Source: Ophiothrix spiculata (taxonomy: Eukaryota > Echinodermata > Ophiuroidea > Amphilepidida > Ophiotrichidae). Taken from it: DNA of 24,937 nt. Shown one piece after another: positions 8,776 to 19,480 of the stretch. The stretch lies in NCBI GenBank assembly GCA_000969725.1, contig JXSR01S005739.1; one strand, 5' to 3'. How positions within the stretch are numbered: the first letter of the stretch is position 1; the number at the start of each line of letters is the position of its first letter. Made by a program: the position numbers and the translations under genes. The notes beneath the pieces were generated by a model that was given only the letters and a program-made list of their open reading frames with translations, had not been told where the DNA came from and searched no databases.

Positions 8776-10780
8776 GCCAAAAAATCATATTCTAAACAAA
8801 GTGGTTTATAATGCAAGCAGCAATGAAAGTCCTGAACCCAACTTATTGAACCCATCCTTCTCAAGTCTTCACTTTTGATCTTGAACATCTTGTACAAAAA
8901 CACCACTCATTCTTATCACTTCCATAAATATAGGTTGAAAATTCACTTAGAACAAGACCCCTACGACCCATGAGGAGGGTGCATTCAAGAACCCCTTGAT
9001 GCTTGCATAAATAGCCCTATGCATATGGCAGCTATTATTTTCACAAACACAGATCAATTCTTTCACAGACATTAATCAATAAAATGTTATCATAGAGTCA
9101 TTTCTTATCACATATCTACAAAAAACAAGCAGCAGCTATCATTTTCACATGCACCAATCCATCCTTACACAAACACCAATTTATACACTGTCATCCTAAA
9201 GTCTTCAGGGGTGAATGAGACATGTCATCCAATTATACCAAACCAAACTATGAATTTTCCCAAATGCTCTCCTTTCTACCATTTTCCGCACCAATTTTGC
9301 CTCTTTCATCCTTTTCCCTCGGTGCCACTTTGCCTTCCAACCCAGCTCATCTTCTGCCCTCAGAGCCATCTTCCCATCTGTTGTCATATTTTGCTCTCTT
9401 TTTTCTCATCATTTGCTTTGCTAGGCACATAATTTAAATTTAAATGGCGTGCCTTACCATGCGCCTCCATCAACTTCATTCATTAACCAACTTGTATAAG
9501 CCGCTAGCTCAATTTCACATACAATGGAATAAATACCATTAATTTATGTGCCCTCCATTTCTTATCCCATTTACAGATACAAGATTATCTATAAACCATG
9601 ATTCATTTCATCAGCTTAAATGAAGAAATGATCCATTTTAAAAATTCAACATTTTAGATTTCGTTTTGATTGATCTTCCCCAGTATATAAATCTACCTGT
9701 TTTTTCTTTCTTCACATGCAGCGAGTCATTTCGCCATGAGCAGTTCTCACAAAGGGGTCACTTAGTTCAACAAGTTTTGAGTCACAGTCATCACACATGA
9801 GCCCATTTCTTTTCTTCCAATCTTTTCAGCTCAAATACCATATCCCGCACTTAAAAAGTTACCAGGGGCAAAAAGCAACTTTTTGGAACCTCTTTACCTC
9901 ACACTTACACTTTTTTATATATCCTCTCTTTGACTTGGAACGAATTTGACAAAGTGTTAACACACAAATTGGTCTAAACATGCTACTGTTTGATTCAATT
10001 TTCTAGGTATTCCATTTCCATGGTAAATTATTTGTATTCCCTATAAAAACACATTTTTTATTGACTAATCAAATAAGAGATTCATAAGAGTAATGTTTTG
10101 TCAATATGCCAATAAAGGAGAAATTCCTTTTGATTTCATTATAATATTCAAAAGCCTTTCACTTGGAAAAAATACATAAAACCGCAATAAAGGCAGGCTT
10201 TCTTTAATGTGTTTTTAATCTTTAAATTAAAAACCAAGTTGTGAAAACCACAATTTACACATCAAATATGAGATTAATTTCAGCTGACCAGGATGGATAT
10301 GTTGATTACGGTTTTACTTTCATCCAGTTGTCACTTGGTATCAGTGATGCAAATTTCAGTTGACAACCTCTGCTGAATTGGAAACATGGACGCATGCATC
10401 ATCAAAGTCATATTATTTCAGCTGATTATTAAATAAACAAAACCAAAAGATGCTGAGCATTTACAAAATTCTCCAAATAGATTTAGCATGTAGTAATTCA
10501 TCGTTTTTCTATACAGGGAACATTATTAAATCTCAGTACTATGAGTAAGTTTGCTCAATACTTGATATGGGTTACCAAAAAATTGGTAAAGATTTTTTTG
10601 TTGTCTAAATTATTTCAAATGCAATATAGATATATATACAGAGATTTAGAGGTGGAAATATTAGCCTAATTTGGTCACCCAATGTTTCAAGATATATTTC
10701 AAAACGCCGGTGATGTTCATTTGAAAGTAAATACTTATATAATTAATCTTGCAATGGGTACTTTAGGTCTCATCCAAATT
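8776..10780. other. Two-kilobase AT-rich non-coding stretch
   Basis: No gene is supported. A weak diverged duplication is visible around GCAGCTAT(T/C)ATTTTCACA (about 9029-9070 and 9132-9180). A C/T-rich segment (about 9240-9430) gives two overlapping open frames, but both are low-complexity and lack motifs. Confidence 0.45.
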
Positions 10781-10955
10781 TTAGGGTTAGGGTTAGTGCA
10801 TGTTTTAGGTTAGGGTCAGGTCATGGTTAGTGACTTAGGGTCAGGTCATGGTTTAGGTTAGTGTCAGGTCATGGTTAGTGACTTAGGGTCAAGTCATGGT
10901 TTAGAGAGTTAGAGTCAGGTCATGGTTAATGAGTTAAGGAGGGGTCATGGTTAAG
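10781..10955 (+). repeat. 25-bp minisatellite led by telomere-like repeats
   Basis: The array starts with TTAGGGTTAGGGTTAG (10781-10796), two and a half units of the animal telomere repeat. It continues as six diverged units with core GTCAGGTCATGG starting at 10815, 10840, 10863, 10888, 10914 and about 10939, a spacing of 23-26 bp. Alternate linkers (GTTAGTGACTTAGG and GTTTAGGTTAGT) suggest a 48-50-bp higher-order unit. It may have grown from an interstitial telomere-like seed. Confidence 0.8.
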
Positions 10956-11059
10956 ATGAAGTTTTTAATGGACTTAAACTATACTTTTATTCCAATACTA
11001 CTAAAGTACCAAATATTTGTTGGCAATAAAAATAGACACTTTTAGCCCCAAGCGAGTGG

Positions 11060-11090
11060 TCTGTGGTTCAAGTCCCAGTTTGGCTGACAT
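11060..11090 (+). other. Isolated pol III B-box-like motif
   Basis: GGTTCAAGTCC, inside GTGGTTCAAGTCCCAG, matches a tRNA T-arm/B box, but no fitting A box or cloverleaf lies upstream. It may be the remains of a tRNA-derived SINE. Confidence 0.25.
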
Positions 11091-11374
11091 TTTTGTTTTT
11101 CATGTCAAATTTGGATGGGTTTGTATTTTTTTAGTTGACAGCATTCTTAGTAAAATAGTATGTGCCAAAGCATCAGTTAATTGGCTAAGTGTACAAGAGT
11201 ATATCATTTATTTAGCTGTATACCCAAAGAGAAGAGATCAACGTCGGCCCATTAGTCTTTTCGGGATTTCCAATCTCTTATACAGAAACTCATATATCGC
11301 TAATATGTTCCATTGAAATACATTGCGTTTTTGTCAAAATTGGCCAACTTTAGAAGCTCACTGTGGTTGTAATC

Positions 11375-11485
11375 GGAGTACACTTAAGGTTTTAGACACA
11401 TACCTGTATGTATGTATGTATGTATACCCATAAGGAGATGAATGTTCCTAACATTATTTTATCACAGGTTTCCTAAGTGTACTCC
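11375..11485. repeat. Short inverted repeat around a (TGTA)5 microsatellite
   Basis: GGAGTACACTTAAGG (11375-11389) faces CCTAAGTGTACTCC (11472-11485), giving a 14-bp stem with one bulge. Between them lie five TGTA units (11405-11424). Confidence 0.7.
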
Positions 11486-11717
11486 TAATAAACACACAAG
11501 GATCATCCGAAGATACCTATTTTTCGCTATCTTGGTATGGCTACCGCGCGAAGTGTACCGTATAATTTATCAGTAGCTCATAACATATTTTAATTGAAAA
11601 AAAAGAAAGAATGAAAAAAAAGAAGAATTGTATCATAGAGAGTGACAAGTCAAAGAAAATGATTGGATATAATTGAAATAAAAAGAAAAGAAATGAAGAA
11701 AAAAATGTAAATTAGAA

Positions 11718-11787
11718 GACCAAAGCAAGAATCGAACCCGTGATCCCAGAACGACAAGCGAGAATTCTACCACTACACCACACGTTC
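11718..11787 (-). other. tRNA-like pseudogene or SINE head
   Basis: On the minus strand, TGGTGTAGTGG (A box, 11770-11780) and GGTTCGATTC (B box, 11729-11738) are spaced as in a tRNA. The 5' half resembles glycine tRNA (GTAGTGGTAGAATTCTCGC). The anticodon arm has two mismatches and the acceptor stem pairs poorly, so it is not an intact tRNA gene. It is probably a tRNA pseudogene or the head of a tRNA-derived SINE. Confidence 0.6.
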
Positions 11788-12030
11788 TATCTGACTAATA
11801 CGTGGAAATTTTAATACTTATAGAAATAGAAATGTGCATTGCGCAAGGCAACATTGGAAATCAAAATTGGGGAAATTCTGTTTATTTCTGTTATATTTAG
11901 ATAAATTATATTATTTAACAAAATATATGGGCTATTTAGGAAGAGTTTGATGAAAAAAATTAGAGTAAAATGGGTTTGCCAATCGGGCGCAGAGGTTCAT
12001 GGGCCGAAGTTGATCTCTTCTCTTGTATAC

Positions 12031-13172
12031 CCATATCCAAATGAACGGTTTTTCAATATCCAAACTAATGTGAAGAGCTGAATGACTTTCTGACATAAAG
12101 GCAAAAACATAATAATATGTGCAATAAAACAATATCTTAAGTGGAATTTTAGACCACACACACATTATTAGCAAATATATGCAATTTTAGCAACTCAAGA
12201 ATTCAACCACTTATTCTGTATGTTGAAACTATATGTGCTCACTTTGTAGGAGGGTTTTGGTGCAGTATTACGATATTTCACCTCATCAGTTGGGGACAAT
12301 TTAAAAGGTCTGATGTTCAAACATGCTACCACCACAGTACCTGTTTTCAACAAGTAGGGGGAAAATGTGACAAACAAAACATTACCAATATGTCTACATA
12401 ATAATGAGTTTGATTTCCTGTACAATATTTAATCCATACAATTTACTCTGAGCAAATTACAAATTTATCAACCGATTTCGACTTTGCATAAGGGGACTAT
12501 GACAGTGTAAGTATACCATCATGACTCGCACGGTGCTCTACAAGTGTCGTTATACCAACAATTATTCTCGATACGGAACGATGACATTATCAAATATGCA
12601 TAAATATGAGTCACTGCCTACCTAACGTCGCCACTAAGTCATCAACGCCACTGTGTAATCATTCACTCATAAAGTTTACCCAGATCCCAAACCAAAATAT
12701 CGCTTCAAATTACTTCCATATAATCAATTTTGTGTTGTCATACGGGCTGTACTTTACTCACTTCATTGTTTCATCCAGCCCCAAGGGCCCATTCAGACTG
12801 AATTCTATTCAGAGCCTGTACTACAATTAAATCAGTTTAAAAAGTAGTTTCTAAAATGAAATAACAAGTAACAGGTGCAAAGTCTTAGATTTTTAATCAG
12901 AACAAAATCTTGTTTAGAGGAGCTCACTCCGATTGCTCCAACTTTTTTCAAACTATTTGAAACTGTCTTAATATGTTCAACGTTTCAATCTCATTCACAA
13001 AGCGAAATATAGGCATCTTTGTATTACATAACTGCCAATCAAATCAATATGGCTGCACCAATTTTAACCGACATTGAAAATGAAACCTCTTTAGTTGTGA
13101 ACTTTCAATGCAACCAAAAACTTAATTGTGAAAAATCGGACTACGATCCTCCCATCCTAGGGGCTTGCTCAT
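12031..13172. other. AT-rich non-coding stretch
   Basis: No gene or repeat is supported. Short open frames at 12195-12425 and 12606-12830 show no motifs. Confidence 0.5.
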
Positions 13173-13296
13173 ACATCACTGTATAGATCCCAAACGTACA
13201 AATAATGTACGCACTGTTTTGGTCATTGACATACATGTGTATCGATTCACAAAACAGTGTGCGTTATCTGTACGTTTGGGCTCTATACAATGATGT
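13173..13296. mobile_element. Imperfect hairpin, MITE-like
   Basis: Left arm 13173-13220 and right arm 13251-13296 pair over about 46 bp with roughly 41 matches, sharing TGTATAGA, CCCAAACGTACA and CACTGTTTT. The loop is 30 nt (13221-13250). Weaker symmetry continues outward. It could be a small foldback MITE or, if transcribed, a long hairpin RNA. Confidence 0.6.
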
Positions 13297-13354
13297 GTGA
13301 CTGAGTCTTATCCCACGATAATCTAACAATAAAAGAGAAGCATGCAGGGCCTAT

Positions 13355-13425
13355 AAGATGGATAAATTGTGCTTGGTAACACCCCTGAGAGATGATATCG
13401 GTTCGAATCCCACCCACACCATCTT
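13355..13425 (+). other. tRNA-like segment, probably SINE-derived
   Basis: AAGATGG (13355-13361) pairs perfectly with CCATCTT (13419-13425), like an acceptor stem, and a B box GGTTCGAATCC lies at 13400-13410. The A box is poor and the T stem has mismatches. The length suits a tRNA, but the fold is degraded, so a tRNA-derived repeat or pseudogene is more likely than a working gene. Confidence 0.4.
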
Positions 13426-14370
13426 GCTTTGCTCGAGGTACACAGGAGAGAGGCTAGAAATGAGGAATGCCAGATGGGAGTTAAAATAAAATAGAAGATG
13501 ATTTATAAAAAAAAGGTTGCCTTACCCAGTACAAAGATCACCAAATAAAAATCTTGATATAACAGACGGAGTTTGCTCACAAGATGAATTTACTCAAAAG
13601 TTTTGAACCGATCTACGGTAGATGGACTTTGGTAGCCTGGAATTTACTTTGCATGATATAAGAAAATTAATATTGGGACAGTATGGTGTTTGCCTTTCCC
13701 CATTCATTTTTCTTTTTCCAAGATTGATCACTAAATTAGAACAAGTGTCGTTCATCAGATCCAGCAGTCTAAGCAGCGAACTCAAGAGTGCTGTTCAAGA
13801 CGTTGGGATCAAAATCATGTATAATGAAATACATTTGACAACAGACTTTTGAAATGGCTTGTGTTAAATTTTGGTGCATTTGGTGTAAAATCTTAGTTAA
13901 AATTATCATTAATTCATCATTATTATAGGTCCAGGCTAACTGTACTTCAGATTTGTGGCTATTGTTAAAATACAAGTGGCCACTTTTCTTTACTTATTTA
14001 GTTCAGATTTACTCAACAATCAATTAAATTCAATGCTGAACATGGGTTTAGTCAGTCAGATGTTCTGTGGTACAGAGTTGTAAAGGTTGTTCAGTACATT
14101 TTACCAATTTGTTTACACCTTTCGTTAGCCTTAACTACACCCAAGCAATCAACGTTGATGTCAGAATTATACTCTACTGAACAAACACATACGACAGACC
14201 ATCATGAATCATAGCTTCATATATGGCTTACAATAAATCATCTAACTTAAACATACATGTCAAACAATAAGTAGGCCTGACCACATTTCATATTCCTTGT
14301 GCCCAACTAAGACCAATATTGCAAGGTAATTAATCAACCTTTATTATATCACTTAGATACAGAATTATTT
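13426..14370. other. Non-coding stretch up to the assembly gap
   Basis: No feature is supported. Open frames on both strands overlap at 13594-13975 but show no motif. Confidence 0.45.
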
Positions 14371-14442
14371 NNNNNNNNNNNNNNNNNNNNNNNNNNNNNN
14401 NNNNNNNNNNNNNNNNNNNNNNNNNNNNNNNNNNNNNNNNNN
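14371..14442. other. Assembly gap (72 N)
   Basis: A run of 72 N of unknown true length. The sequence immediately to its right (14443-14476) is an exact copy of 17085-17118, so the break probably fell at a repeat. Confidence 0.98.
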
Positions 14443-14476
14443 TGCTCAAAGGCATCATAAATATATAACCAAATCA
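14443..14476 (+). repeat. 34-bp direct repeat, copy 1 (at the gap edge)
   Basis: Starts TGCTCAAAGGCATCATAAAT and is identical over 34 bp to 17085-17118. It begins at the first base after the gap; the sequences diverge at the right edge. Confidence 0.9.
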
Positions 14477-14767
14477 ATCTACTCAAGATAGCAATTCAAT
14501 ATTTCAATATTTCTATTCCTATAGTAACAGGAACATCAGTCTAGTAGAAGATAGTTATCCAGGACTGTCTATGAGACATTAAATATTGGACTTTTTGTCT
14601 TTATCTATTCTCATACACCCAAATTTGGTCCATTTTGTACTAAAAAATACACATTTAGCAGACTTGGGCTATATCATGTCAAATTTTTGTTTTGTACCCA
14701 ACTTTCAGGATTCCCATTGAACTTTTGTAACAAGTTGATCTTAAGGCCACATAACTAATGAATTATG
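14477..14767. other. Unassigned AT-rich stretch
   Basis: No supported feature. Confidence 0.4.
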
Positions 14768-14880
14768 TACGAGGGATGTTCAGTAAGTTTGTGGGCTGAG
14801 GTGGAAGGAGCATGACGTTCTTATTTAAACATGTTTTGTAGTTGTAGTTCGACTATTTGGAAAGTTTCAACCTTATATCT
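14768..14880 (+). mobile_element. Probable mariner-type left end, truncated
   Basis: TA followed by CGAGGGATGTTCAGTAAG (from 14770) and TTTGTGG resembles the terminal inverted repeat of mariner elements, which insert at TA. No matching inverted right end was found downstream and no transposase frame is visible, so it is a remnant. The right limit given is nominal. Confidence 0.45.
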
Positions 14881-15661
14881 GCTTTAGTTTTTGTTTTACA
14901 GAAATTTAAAACTTGCCAGTTAGAGGTTTCTTAAGTTTAAACTTAAGCATTAAATATCATTCAAATCTAATCATTATGATACCAAGAACTTCCAAATCAT
15001 TATTATTAATGAGGTTTTTTTCACATGAAATCATTAGACATGGGGTCATTTTCTGCAAAATATCCCGGCCAAACATGAATTAATTTTTTGTTTTCAAAAT
15101 ATCCAAAAATTCTGGATGTTTGCATGATGAACGTTCATTTTTTGTGCGAAAAATGGAACAAAATTCCTTGAATAATTCTTTAAAATGTTTAATTTGTCAT
15201 TTTCGATGGGCCTCAAGGTCTTAAGGCTTGAGTGGCACCCCAGTATACCCTCATCCCCTTTCTAACAAAATCCAAGGCTTACCTCCTTCACCAAACAAAG
15301 CCACTCATAAATGCTCCTACAAACTTTGGTATACAGAAAGGGCGACAAGGGTGTAATGGAAACAAACAAATGTTGATAACATCCAGAAGTAGGCCACATA
15401 CACATCAAGCTTATATTACATGATATCAAATCAGTTCCAGCTTGCAATCTGAGATATCAAAAACCCAAAGCATTCATTCATAATCATGTTAATATTATTA
15501 TTAATTTGCGCTCTTGTCTCGATGAGGTTAATACAGCTAGCCTAAGGCTCAATGATCAAATCTCGGCACTGTAAGATGTCGGTGAACATGTGTATATCGA
15601 AATAATCTTACAGATTATCTTTAGACATCCCTACTTTGTGAAGAACTTTTATGAATTTATC
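14881..15661. other. AT-rich non-coding stretch
   Basis: No gene or repeat is supported. Overlapping short frames at 15232-15447 show no motif. Confidence 0.45.
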
Positions 15662-15733
15662 CCAACAAACAATGGAACCATTCTCATCTTTCGCTGTCAG
15701 GCAAAGAAGTGGCTCTTATCTATTGTTTGTTGG
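15662..15733. repeat. 72-nt stem-loop of pre-miRNA-like size
   Basis: CCAACAAACAAT (15662-15673) pairs perfectly with ATTGTTTGTTGG (15722-15733). Inside, ACCA/TGG and CTTT/AAAG can extend the stem with bulges to a terminal loop around GCTGTCAGG. Expression and conservation are unknown. Confidence 0.5.
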
Positions 15734-16819
15734 TTTTCAAAAAAACTCAGTTGAATAGGAGGAAAACATGGAATCTTAAATTAAACCACAAAAGCAAAAA
15801 ATTTAGCAATGGTATAGCTGTGGTCTAAACCCTAGTTCTTTTACAACCTATTGCTAGAATATTAGCAGCATTTGGAAGAGGGCCTGGAGCATAATCAATG
15901 ATCAAAATTCAATGACAAATGCATGTGTTAAAATACCACTTTTATCTAGCACGAGCATATCAGTCTCAAATTCGTTCCTCTGACCTCTATTGACAACTAA
16001 CTCGCCTTGCTAAGCGTCCTCATTATTTCCAGTTTTTCTTAGTGCAAATGTCAACTATGACTAAAAATTTTGAATTTTGAAGTAGATGTGTTAGCAAATT
16101 GACCCTACTTTTCAAAAATCACCACTCCGGACAAGCAAATATTAAATTCCAATTTTCTTGTTGAATGAAGATGAGTGGATACCGTGTCACACATCCTGGA
16201 CTAAGCATGTAAATCAGGTTAAAGTGGTCTCTCGCTTTATACAGAGTTAACCATCCGTAGTTCTGGTCTCAAGTGTTTTGAATGCTAACGAGCCTCAAAT
16301 CGAGATCAAAGCGTCCTATGAACCACGATAACACAAAGCTAGGAATCAGCACTGAGAGTGACCCTTTGAAAAGTTAAGCTTAATCAAAATTGATAACAGC
16401 GAGTCCGTTTGTTGATGCACAATGAGCCATGTATAATGGGTGTTAATAGTTATTCATACTATTACACTTTAAGTCAGGGCATTGCCATTGCTTTTTGGAC
16501 TTTTTATGACAATTTCTAACATCTGATATGTCCATTATTCCCCAAGGGATGTCATCGCACTGAATCTTAAGAACAAGAATTGCACCATATTTACCACTGA
16601 TGCCTTCGGTGAACAAAAAGAGTCATTGCATTTTCTTTAATTAAAGATTCAGTACAATTGTTTACAATGAAATGCGCTTCAAGCAAAAGCGTCCCACAAT
16701 TTCACCTTCTGTGCTAACTTGATAACGGCGTGACACAATCTTTATAAAAATTGACACCTCTGCTTTCATGAATTTGTTATGAAAAATTAAAACATATTTG
16801 GCAAAGACACTTTGTATTG
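15734..16819. other. Non-coding stretch
   Basis: No gene, RNA or repeat is supported. Base composition is slightly less AT-rich than its neighbours around 16200-16400, but no open frame accompanies this. Confidence 0.45.
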
Positions 16820-17045
16820 CAGTCACTTTGGGAGTATATGTGGATGATCAATTTTCCCCATAATAGGGAAATATATCCCAAGTGTACAGGTCTATTGGTC
16901 AATTAGGACCATGAGAGGGATATCTATATCTAGTCACTTAGGGGGTATTTTCAGATGATAAATTTTAATTTTCCTTAAGATAGGGGTGTCCCAAGTGTCC
17001 AGTCTATGGGTCAATTTTGACCAGGTTCATCAGGGATTCTATTTG
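16820..17045 (+). repeat. Diverged tandem duplication of about 112 bp
   Basis: Unit A (16820-16930) and unit B (16931-17045) share AGTCACTT(T/A)GGG, GATGAT(C/A)AATTTT, TCCCAAGTGT(A/C)CAG, TCTAT(T/G)GGTCAATT, GACCA and AGGGAT in the same order and orientation, with small indels. It is an old duplication. The 34-bp repeat that also touches the assembly gap follows 40 bp later. Confidence 0.75.
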
Positions 17046-17084
17046 CAAATATCTTGAGTGACTCATTTTGAGATCAGTGTTTGT

Positions 17085-17118
17085 TGCTCAAAGGCATCAT
17101 AAATATATAACCAAATCA
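17085..17118 (+). repeat. 34-bp direct repeat, copy 2
   Basis: Identical to 14443-14476. The two copies lie 2642 bp apart. Confidence 0.9.
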
Positions 17119-17278
17119 TCAATATGCACAGGAAATGGAATCAAAAATACACTAATGAAAATACATGACAACTAATTAGAAAACTAAAAATAGTGACTGT
17201 CATCTTGCAATTTGTTCTGAATGGTCAATATTATGTATTAATATGAATCTTATGGCCTACAATTTTTTTCCCTCCACT

Positions 17279-17570
17279 TTAACCTTTTCCAGTCGTAGTG
17301 CGTCTGGGGGATGCCCTAAATTATTGCCAGCTCAGGCGTAGAACGTCCCCCAGACGCCAAAATTAACACTGAAGTATATTTTCACTACCTCTTACCTTCC
17401 AAAACACTATCACAGGCAATGAATGCAGTTCATACATGTCTATTATGCTGATGTTTCATTGAATTTTGTAGAATATTTCTAAAGATAAATTTAATTTACT
17501 TTAGAAGTCAGTTTACAGGTAAAATACCTTCAGTCTGGTGCGGAAAAGTGGTTGGACTGGAAAGGATTAA
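17279..17570. mobile_element. piggyBac-like MITE, 292 bp
   Basis: The left end TTAACCTTTTCCAGTC (17279-17294) matches the inverse of the right end (17555-17570, read as TTAATCCTTTCCAGTC) at 14 of 16 positions, with TTAA at both edges. Inside, GCGTCTGGGGGA and TCCCCCAGACGC (within 17300-17355) form a 12-bp G+C-rich stem around a loop of about 30 nt. There is no coding capacity. The ends resemble those of the 146-bp element at 5950-6095. Confidence 0.65.
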
Positions 17571-18226
17571 AATATATTATATATATGCATATCATATAAT
17601 TACATAATTGGTTCCAAAAATTACAATTATAAAAATAACAACAATACAGAATAACTACCGGAAACTGATGTACACGTTATTTATGATTCCTGGCTCTACA
17701 ATAATTCCAGATCATGTTAATTCCTACAACCAGTCCATACAACACTGTTGCAGTGACCACAGCATTAACAAACTCTTCAAAACAAGCGTAATATATCCAA
17801 GAACATCTGAAAACTTTCATGAAAAATAGATTTTCATAATATCATAACTACGTAGTTAGAGACTTCTATGATTAATTTATCAAAAGTTATGACTTTTGGC
17901 CTACCACAGCTAATTGTAATAGACAATTGTTTATGTGAAAAGGATGACTTCATTTATCTGTTTATCACTGTAAGCCTGATTACACACACTTTAATCCAAG
18001 GCTGTTATAAAAAGGTTATCCTTCACACCCTTTATCATGACTGTATATAAAATATATTCTAATCTAATCAGCAAAATGAAGTAGACCATACAAAATGTTA
18101 TGCACTTACATCATGATGATCACTTCCTATGTGCTATCTACTGATGATAGATCCATGTGCCGGATGTAGTTCACTAATTATCCAGTGAAATTTGGTGGAT
18201 AAACCAAATGTTTTTCAATACATTTG
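17571..18226. other. AT-rich non-coding stretch
   Basis: Starts with an AT dinucleotide-rich segment (about 17573-17600) and contains a 14-bp palindrome, TAACTACGTAGTTA (17845-17858). Short open frames show no motif. Confidence 0.45.
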
Positions 18227-18245
18227 TTAAAGGGGCATCAGACAA
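18227..18245 (+). mobile_element. Single terminal repeat like that of the 956-bp element
   Basis: TTAAAGGGGCATCAGACAA matches the left end TTAAAGGGGCATTGGACAA at 17 of 19 positions. No inverted partner was found in the window, so it is either a truncated relative or a chance match. Its boundaries inward are unknown. Confidence 0.45.
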
Positions 18246-19480
18246 GCTCAAGACCATCCTGCACTTTTTTCTGTATCAATGGTATAATAATGGTAGCATG
18301 TAAACAGGAAATGTCAATGTCCAATATTATTATTCTTATTAAATGATATTCCACACAAAAATGAACACAACTGACAATAAGGATGTACGCATGTCTTCAT
18401 CATCACAATGAGAGACAAAACACAATCCATGTTGTGAAGGTTTCTTCATTTTATAATCTGTGCATGATGAGTTTAATGTTGTAATCTTACTTATTGATAA
18501 TAAGTATCAAGATTTATGATCTAGAAAAGCTTAACATGTACTCCAATAAACCAAGCACACTGTTTTTTTTTCAATTGCAATATATAGGGCTCTGAAATAA
18601 TTAAACTGGGATTCAAGTCAAAATAGAACTCAGTGTGCATTTATTAAACAAAAAGAGCAAAAATGGGGTTTTTAAACTATATGTTATGCAACTTGCAAAT
18701 CAAGAGTAAAGTTTGTACCCAGTCTGTTACCAAGTTGAGTTAGGAGTAGTCTCCGGCCAGCATGTAGGCTAGCCTCGCTCAAGGCGTCTGGCTGTAACCC
18801 CCACTTTCATATCCAGTATATCTGTACAGGGACATTATTTTATCTATTCTTACTCCCTATGTACCCCCTGAATTCAATTTGTCAGCCAGTTGAGATGAGG
18901 GAAGTTGGTATGAAGGTCCTTTGTTTTAGTCAAATATAAAATGATTCAAATGTGTTGGTTGTCGTACCAATGTACTGACTATTATTGATGAGTTCAGAAT
19001 GTAGGCAGGGAATGGGGTGTAGGCATATAGACCCATGGTCAAATTGGAAGTATGAACTTGGATGTCATCGTTATTCAGGATGTGTTTACTGTTTGTCTGT
19101 GATCTTTCTTAAAATCCCATGGTCAAATTGAGTAATGGTAATGAATTGGTGATTGGTCTTAATATTATGCAGTGTTAAAATCATGTTAGAAATTATAAAG
19201 GAACTTCAATGAAATTAGAAGTGAATTCTAATATGTTCTCCACTATAATTTGAGTCTTATGTGCTTGAGAAATATTAAAGCAGGACAGTTGAAATATGCC
19301 TTTAAGAGAATATAGGACAACAGAGACTTGGAGCAAGTCTACTATCCAGGCTTGTGCTTTATGCATGGCTTGGAGTTCTAGGACTTTGTCATGGGCCCCT
19401 TGTGTCCCCACCCCTGCAGACCATTGGATAAAAAAAAACATGAAAAGCCTGCCCTGACTATGCAAGTGTTTGGCCCTAAT
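18246..19480. other. Non-coding stretch
   Basis: No gene is supported. The 15-mer CCCATGGTCAAATTG occurs twice in direct orientation (19032-19046 and 19116-19130). Confidence 0.45.

Larger units (their letters stand above)
11218..12030. mobile_element. Possible 813-bp element with GTATAC-bounded inverted ends
   Basis: Left 11218-11252 and right 11999-12030 are inverted copies. Both read GTATAC, then AAGAGAAGAGATCAAC(G/T) and TCGGCCCAT, with a 3-bp insertion on the left and one mismatch. They either bound one element or are two opposite copies of the same repeat. The interior contains a microsatellite, a short inverted repeat, A-rich sequence and a minus-strand tRNA-like segment (11718-11787). 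The frames that cross the two ends share related peptides because of this repeat, not because they are genes. Confidence 0.45.

Noticed and set aside
9205..9437. Overlapping frames in a C/T-rich segment
   Set aside because: Three frames on both strands are open at once because of composition; the products are low-complexity.
11718..11787. Functional glycine-type tRNA gene
   Set aside because: A and B boxes are good, but the acceptor and anticodon stems have several mismatches.
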